Assembly (NCBI RefSeq): GCF_025465275.1
Contig: NZ_JAODNK010000192.1
Location: 1 to 63,517 of the forward strand
DNA: 63,517 bases
Source: Nocardia sp.
Lineage (GTDB): Bacteria; Actinomycetota; Actinomycetes; Mycobacteriales; Mycobacteriaceae
Reading direction: 5' to 3'
How positions within the stretch are numbered: position 1 is the stretch's first letter; every line of letters starts with the position of its first letter. The notes under the pieces were generated by a model. The model saw only the letters and a list, made by a program, of their open reading frames with translations, was not told where the DNA came from and did not search any database. Shown here piece by piece: positions 59,685 to 63,517 of this stretch. A program made the translations under genes and the position numbers.

Positions 59685-62600
59685 GTGACTGATGAGGGTT
59701 TGCCCGGCTACGGGCGTTTCGGTGCGTTGTCCCGTGTGGAGCTCGAACGGTTCTGCTACCTCGACGACGAGGACCGCAGGCTGATCGCGGCGCGGCGCCG
59801 CGACTACAACCGGCTCGGGTTCGGACTGCAGGTGGTGACCGTGCGCTACCTGGGAATGTTCCTGGCCGACCCGGTCGCTGTCCCACCGGAATTGGTGGCC
59901 TACCTCGCCGAACAACTCGACATCGACGATCCGGGCTGCCTGGACGAGTACATGGTGCGCCGCACCACCCGTTTCGAGCACCAGGGCGAGATCGTCACCG
60001 AATACGGTCTTGTCGCTTTCGCCGAGGCCGAACCCGAACTCGCGGCCTGGATCGCCGATCAGGCCTGGGTCACCGGCGATGGCCCGAAGGCGATCTTCGA
60101 CGGCGCGGTGGCGTGGTGCCGGGCCCGGCGCGTGCTGCTGCCCGGGGTGACCACGCTGGACAAGCTGGTCGCCACCGGCCGCGAGGCCGCCGAGCTTCGA
60201 CTGCGCACCCAGCTGGCCGGGCAGCTCGGTGCAACGGAGGCCTCGGCGCTGCTGGGGTTGCTGGAGGTGCCGGCCGGGACCAGGCAGCGGGTCAGCGAGC
60301 TGGATCGGCTGCGCAAGGGTGTGTTTCGTCCGTCCTCGAAAGGGATGCTCACCGCCCTGGAGCGGGTCGGCGAACTCGCTGCGGCGGGGTCGGCGCGAGT
60401 GGATGTCTCGGCGGTGCCGCCGCGGCGGCTGCTGGGTTTGGCCCAACACGGCCTGGCGGGCAAGGCGACCGGTTTGCGGCGGATGACCCGCGAGCACCGG
60501 CTCGCGGTGCTGGTCGCGACGGTGTCGGTGCTGGGTACGCGCGCTGCCGATGACGTGCTCGAGTTGTTCGACCTGCTGATGACTACCGAGCTGCTGTCCA
60601 AGGCCGAGCGCGAATCCAAGGACGAGAAGCTGCGCCGCTACCCGCGGGTCTCGCGTAACGCGGGCCGCCTGGCCAAGGCGGTGGCGGTGCTGCTGGAGAT
60701 GGTGGAGATCGACCAGCAGGTCGAGTTGTCGGTGGTGTGGGACCTGATCGAGGCGAAAGTCTCCGGCGCCGAACTACGCTCGGCGGTCGCGATCATCACC
60801 GAACTCGTCCCGCTCGGCGACGCCGAACTCGACGGGCAACCCGCCGAGGAGCTGGCCGGGCGCTTCGCCACGGTGCGCCCGTTCCTGCCGCGATTGATGC
60901 GCACCATCGCCTTCGGTGCCACCGCCGACGGTGCGCCGGTGCTGGCCGCGATGCGCGTCCTGGGTGAGTTGATCACGGTCAGATCCGGGCGGGGACCGGC
61001 GCGCTGGCTCGATGCCCGCGCCGTCGATCACGACCTGATCGGCGGTGCCTGGACCCGGTTGGTGTACCCGGCCGGGCGACCACCCGAGACCGTCGACCGC
61101 GCCGCCTACACGTTCTGCGTGCTCGAACAGTTCCATCGACATCTCAAGCACCGCAACATCTTCGCCGAGTCCTCCTCGAAATGGCGCGACCCGCGTGCGC
61201 ACCTGCTGGCCGGAACCAGCTGGGAGAGCGCACGCGAGGCCGGCCTGAACGCCCTGAACCTGCCGGGTGAGGCGGCGGGAATGCTCGCCGCGCACGCCGA
61301 AGCCCTCGATGCCGCCTACCGGGAGGTCGCCGCCCGTTTGGACGCCGACACCCCGGCTACGGTCGACGACGAAGGGAAACTGCACGCCGCCGCGCTGGTC
61401 GCGATCCCGGATCCACCGAGCCTGACCGATCTGCGCCGCCGGGTGGAAGCGATGCTGCCGCGCATCGATCTGCCGGAGCTGGTGTTGGAAGTGATGGCGT
61501 GGCATCCCGGTTTCACCGAGGCTTTCACTCACGCCTCCGGCAACCCGGCCCGGGTCGCCGATCTGGGTTTGTCGGTGGCGGCGGTGCTGTGCGCGCACGC
61601 GATGAACGTCGGGTTCGCGCCGGTGATCAGCCCCGGGGTCGAGGCGCTGACCCGTGACCGGCTGCACCATGTCGATCAGTCCTACCTGCGCTTCGATACC
61701 CTCGCCGCGGCCAATGTCGCCCTGATCGAGGCCCAGGCCCGGATCCCGCTGGCCCAGCTCTGGGGCGGTGGCCTGGTCGCGAGTGTGGACGGTTTGCGGT
61801 TCGTGGTGCCGGTGCGCACCATCCACGCCCGCCCCAACCCCAAGTACTTCGGCCGCAAACGCGGCATCACCTGGCTGAACATGATCAACGACCAGGCCGC
61901 TGGTCTTGCCGCGCAAGTCCTTTCGGGCACTCCTCGTGATTCGCTGCACGCCGTCGATGTGGTGTTGCGCCAGCAGGGCGGTGTGGTGCCGGAGGCGATC
62001 ATCACCGACACCGGTTCCTACAGTGACATCGTGTTCGGGCTGCTGCACCTGCTCGGACGCCAATATCGCCCGCAGCTGGCGAATCTGCCCGATCAGCGGT
62101 TGTGGCGCATGGACCCGGGCGCGGACTACGGGCCCCTGGACAAGGCCGCGCGCGGGCGTATCGACTGCGAGCGAATCGAGCGGCATTGGGAGGACATGTG
62201 CCGGATCGCGGTCTCGATCCACACCGGCGAAGTCTCCGCTCATGAGGTCACCCGCATGATTTCCCGTGACGGGCAACCGAGTTCGCTCGGGCACGCGGTC
62301 GCGCACTTCGGGCGGATCTTCAAATCCCTGCATGTGCTGCGCCTGGTCGACGACGAACCCTACCGCCGTGAGATCAAAGCCCAGGCCAACCTCACCGAGG
62401 GCCGCCACGACCTGGCCCGGCGGATCTTCCACGGCCGCAAGGGCGAGATGACGCGCACCTACTACAACGGCATGGAAGACCAGCTCGAAGCACTCGGCCT
62501 GGTCCTGAACTGCGTGGTGCTGTGGAACACCGTCTACATGGACCGCGCCCTGGCCGAGTTGCGTGCCCAGCACTACCCGGTTCTCGAGGTCGACGCCGCG

Positions 62601-62720
62601 CGGCTCTCGCCGTTCATCCGCTCCCACATCGGCATCGACGGCCACTACAGCTTCCACCTGCCCGATCTGGACGGCACACACCGACCGCTGCGCGATCCGG
62701 ACGCCCCCGACGACGAATGA
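59685..62720 (+). CDS. tnpA: Tn3-family transposase TnpA
   Basis: A 1011-residue transposase, normal length. The DDE residues are D702 in ASVDGLRF, D775 in IITDTGSYSD and E905 in NLTEGRHDL; spacings of 73 and 130 residues agree with Tn3 (D689, D765, E895). The conserved C-terminal LWNTVYMDRAL is present. The N-terminal DUF4158 region (FCYLDDEDRRLIAARRRDYNR) is intact. The start is GTG at 59685, close inside the left inverted repeat and reading inward. No frameshift or stop is seen, so it should be active if both ends exist. Confidence 0.95.
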   Translation: MTDEGLPGYGRFGALSRVELERFCYLDDEDRRLIAARRRDYNRLGFGLQVVTVRYLGMFLADPVAVPPELVAYLAEQLDIDDPGCLDEYMVRRTTRFEHQGEIVTEYGLVAFAEAEPELAAWIADQAWVTGDGPKAIFDGAVAWCRARRVLLPGVTTLDKLVATGREAAELRLRTQLAGQLGATEASALLGLLEVPAGTRQRVSELDRLRKGVFRPSSKGMLTALERVGELAAAGSARVDVSAVPPRRLLGLAQHGLAGKATGLRRMTREHRLAVLVATVSVLGTRAADDVLELFDLLMTTELLSKAERESKDEKLRRYPRVSRNAGRLAKAVAVLLEMVEIDQQVELSVVWDLIEAKVSGAELRSAVAIITELVPLGDAELDGQPAEELAGRFATVRPFLPRLMRTIAFGATADGAPVLAAMRVLGELITVRSGRGPARWLDARAVDHDLIGGAWTRLVYPAGRPPETVDRAAYTFCVLEQFHRHLKHRNIFAESSSKWRDPRAHLLAGTSWESAREAGLNALNLPGEAAGMLAAHAEALDAAYREVAARLDADTPATVDDEGKLHAAALVAIPDPPSLTDLRRRVEAMLPRIDLPELVLEVMAWHPGFTEAFTHASGNPARVADLGLSVAAVLCAHAMNVGFAPVISPGVEALTRDRLHHVDQSYLRFDTLAAANVALIEAQARIPLAQLWGGGLVASVDGLRFVVPVRTIHARPNPKYFGRKRGITWLNMINDQAAGLAAQVLSGTPRDSLHAVDVVLRQQGGVVPEAIITDTGSYSDIVFGLLHLLGRQYRPQLANLPDQRLWRMDPGADYGPLDKAARGRIDCERIERHWEDMCRIAVSIHTGEVSAHEVTRMISRDGQPSSLGHAVAHFGRIFKSLHVLRLVDDEPYRREIKAQANLTEGRHDLARRIFHGRKGEMTRTYYNGMEDQLEALGLVLNCVVLWNTVYMDRALAELRAQHYPVLEVDAARLSPFIRSHIGIDGHYSFHLPDLDGTHRPLRDPDAPDDE

Positions 62721-62732
62721 GCCCCTGGCCCA

Positions 62733-62754
62733 GCACTCTTCCGCCGAAGAGTGT
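62733..62754. terminator. Hairpin just after tnpA
   Basis: CACTCTTC and GAAGAGTG are perfect 8-base arms around CGCC (62734-62753), extended by a G-T pair, 13 bases after the tnpA stop. No T-run follows; it is a possible terminator. Confidence 0.5.
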
Positions 62755-63022
62755 CGGCGGGTCGCCCGATACTGATCGTCATGAGGGGTTCCAGTAGTAA
62801 TCGCCGAAAAAACAACGGATATGGCGTAGTTCGCTGGTAGAGGCTGGTTTTGGTGTTCGGTGGGCGCGATTGCTTTGCCGGATCTGTGTGCGGGGTTGAC
62901 GCCAGGTTCATGGTTGGGTCGGGCGCGGTCCGCGGAGTGCTTCGGTTGGCTGAACAGCTGAAGTACGGGCGGCAGAGCTTCGTTCGTACGACAAGCGAGC
63001 CGAAACCACGACCGAGCATGTG
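62755..63022. other. Non-coding region downstream of tnpA
   Basis: About 270 bases, part of a 465-base gap after tnpA. The early part (about 62790-62840) is unusually AT-rich for this genome. No coding frame with ribosome site or recognisable domain, no resolvase and no right transposon end were found. The rest of the gap holds the hairpins at 63023-63055 and 63131-63153. Confidence 0.5.
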
Positions 63023-63055
63023 CGGCCGCCAGCTCGGCATCTGAGCTGGCGGCCG
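63023..63055. repeat. Perfect 13-bp inverted repeat with 7-base loop
   Basis: CGGCCGCCAGCTC (63023-63035) and GAGCTGGCGGCCG (63043-63055) are perfect complements. It is too strong to be chance and lies in the non-coding gap between tnpA and the tautomerase-like gene. It could be a terminator for either gene, a cruciform-type recombination site, or a scar of another element. Confidence 0.6.
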
Positions 63056-63130
63056 GCAAGGACGAGCTCGATGAGGTCCTGTTGGCGCGGGCGATGGAGC
63101 ACGATTCGCCGACGTTGTTCGGGCCGCCGA

Positions 63131-63153
63131 CACGCGTCCTCTGCGGACGCGTG
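63131..63153 (-). terminator. Hairpin downstream of the tautomerase-like gene
   Basis: CACGCGTCC and GGACGCGTG, perfect 9-base arms with loop TCTGC, 32 bases beyond the stop codon of the minus-strand gene at 63186. Probable terminator of that gene; no clear U-run. Confidence 0.5.
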
Positions 63154-63185
63154 ATTGTGCGTGTTCTACTGCGAGAGAGTGGGAT

Positions 63186-63517
63186 TCACCCCTTGTGGGC
63201 GGCTATCTCGGTGAGCTGAGCGCGGGCGGCGGCGACCAGGTCCTCGTTGGTATTGGCGTGCCCCGAGAGTCCCCAGCCACCGGAAACGGCCTCGGTGAGC
63301 TGCACCCAGGTCCGTTCGATCAGGGACGGGTCCCCAGCGGCCTTGGCGACGAGGTCGGTCAATTGGCGGACCACGGCGAGTTGTTTGTCCCGGTCCAGTG
63401 CGCCGGCGTTGGTCAGGACTTGGATGCGCACGTAGGCGCTGTCTCCGTCGACGTTGGAGAGTCGGTCGGCTGGCAGGTCGTGAACGAACGCGGCGGTGTT
63501 CTTGCGAAACATCGGAA
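63186..63517 (-). CDS. Tautomerase-family protein, C-terminal part
   Basis: About 110 residues are visible and the frame remains open to the right edge. It resembles the C-terminal half of two-subdomain tautomerase-like proteins (FVHDLPADRLSNVDGD, VRIQVLTNAGALDRDKQLAV, WGLSGHANTNEDLVAAAR). Such proteins carry the catalytic Pro at the N-terminus, which would lie outside the window. An ATG at 63512 exists but would remove that end, so the true start is probably beyond 63517. Role unknown. Confidence 0.65.
   Translation of the reverse strand, partial: PMFRKNTAAFVHDLPADRLSNVDGDSAYVRIQVLTNAGALDRDKQLAVVRQLTDLVAKAAGDPSLIERTWVQLTEAVSGGWGLSGHANTNEDLVAAARAQLTEIAAHKG

Larger units (their letters stand above)
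59602..63517 (+). mobile_element. Tn3-family transposon, left end and transposase; right end not seen
   Basis: Begins at the 38-bp repeat and contains a complete transposase gene. No resolvase gene or res site was recognised. No reverse copy of the 38-bp end, which would read CTTAGCGTGAC on the plus strand, occurs before the window ends, so the element either extends beyond it or has lost its right end. The tautomerase-like gene could be cargo or chromosomal flank. The end coordinate is therefore only the window edge. Confidence 0.65.

Noticed and set aside
62850..63044. Possible small gene between tnpA and the tautomerase-like gene.
   Set aside because: The frame is short, without ribosome site or domain, and runs into the strong hairpin at 63023-63055.
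59645..63195. GGGGTGAATCC occurs just inside the left transposon end (59645-59655) and, inverted, at the stop codon of the tautomerase-like gene, suggesting a pair of transposon ends.
   Set aside because: The match stops after 11 bases, and the 38-bp sequence at 59602-59639 has the correct Tn3 length and both conserved ends. The short match is probably chance.
1..63517. CRISPR arrays, tRNA and rRNA genes, riboswitches.
   Set aside because: No regularly spaced short repeats, cloverleaf sequences with conserved tRNA motifs, or rRNA segments were recognised in any intergenic region. I could not run covariance models.

Overview
The window reads as chromosome of a high-GC mycolic-acid actinobacterium, most likely Nocardia or a close relative such as Rhodococcus. 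The evidence is a complete yrbE-mce-mas-mceG lipid-import operon, a PknK-type kinase/ATPase, a plsB2-plsC pair divergent from a wax-ester-synthase/DGAT gene as in mycobacteria, many acyl-CoA and F420/FMN-type enzymes, GTG starts and ATGA/GTGA/TGATG gene overlaps. No rRNA, tRNA or CRISPR was seen.

Layout. (1) 1-8941, minus strand: a tightly coupled operon for an acyl-CoA carboxylase (beta and alpha), enoyl-CoA hydratase, TIGR03084-like protein, AtuA-like protein, acyl-CoA dehydrogenase and acetyl-CoA synthetase (cut by the left edge). It fits catabolism of a branched or isoprenoid acid, and a near-perfect 26-bp palindrome sits in front of it. (2) 9115-14084: a nitronate-monooxygenase-like protein, two tandem GAF-LuxR regulators and a transglycosylase/NlpC-P60 wall hydrolase. 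(3) 14466-26952: the mce operon, two YrbE permeases, MceA-F, a tandemly duplicated pair of Mas proteins, the MceG ATPase, and a possible 28-codon ORF. (4) 26953-30840: a disturbed accessory stretch with a DUF222-HNH nuclease gene bracketed by long inverted repeats, an 81-bp direct repeat at its 3' end, and a broken P450-like/PEP-mutase-like gene. (5) 31034-42631: a catabolic cluster around a MarR regulator (acyl-CoA-dehydrogenase-fold flavoprotein, SCP2, two SnoaL/NTF2-like proteins, acyl-CoA ligase, aldehyde dehydrogenase, luciferase-like/flavin-reductase fusion) ending in PknK. (6) 42628-46021: fadB-fadA beta-oxidation operon. (7) 46209-51190: plsB, HAD-plsC and divergent WS/DGAT. (8) 51379-57337: membrane protein, F420-type oxidoreductase, TetR regulator, acyl-CoA ligase, monoglyceride-lipase-like hydrolase and secreted lipase. 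(9) 57458-59538: TetR regulator and DUF445 protein. (10) 59602-63517: left end of a Tn3-family transposon with complete TnpA, then a tautomerase-like gene cut by the right edge.

The common theme is uptake and turnover of lipids. The sequence also suggests a local regulon: the TetR gene at 53271 lies beside an ACAGTCA-N4-TGACTGT palindrome, and matching boxes lie upstream of fadA-fadB and of the acyl-CoA ligase at 54029, each containing a TTGACT or CTGACT element that resembles a -35 box.
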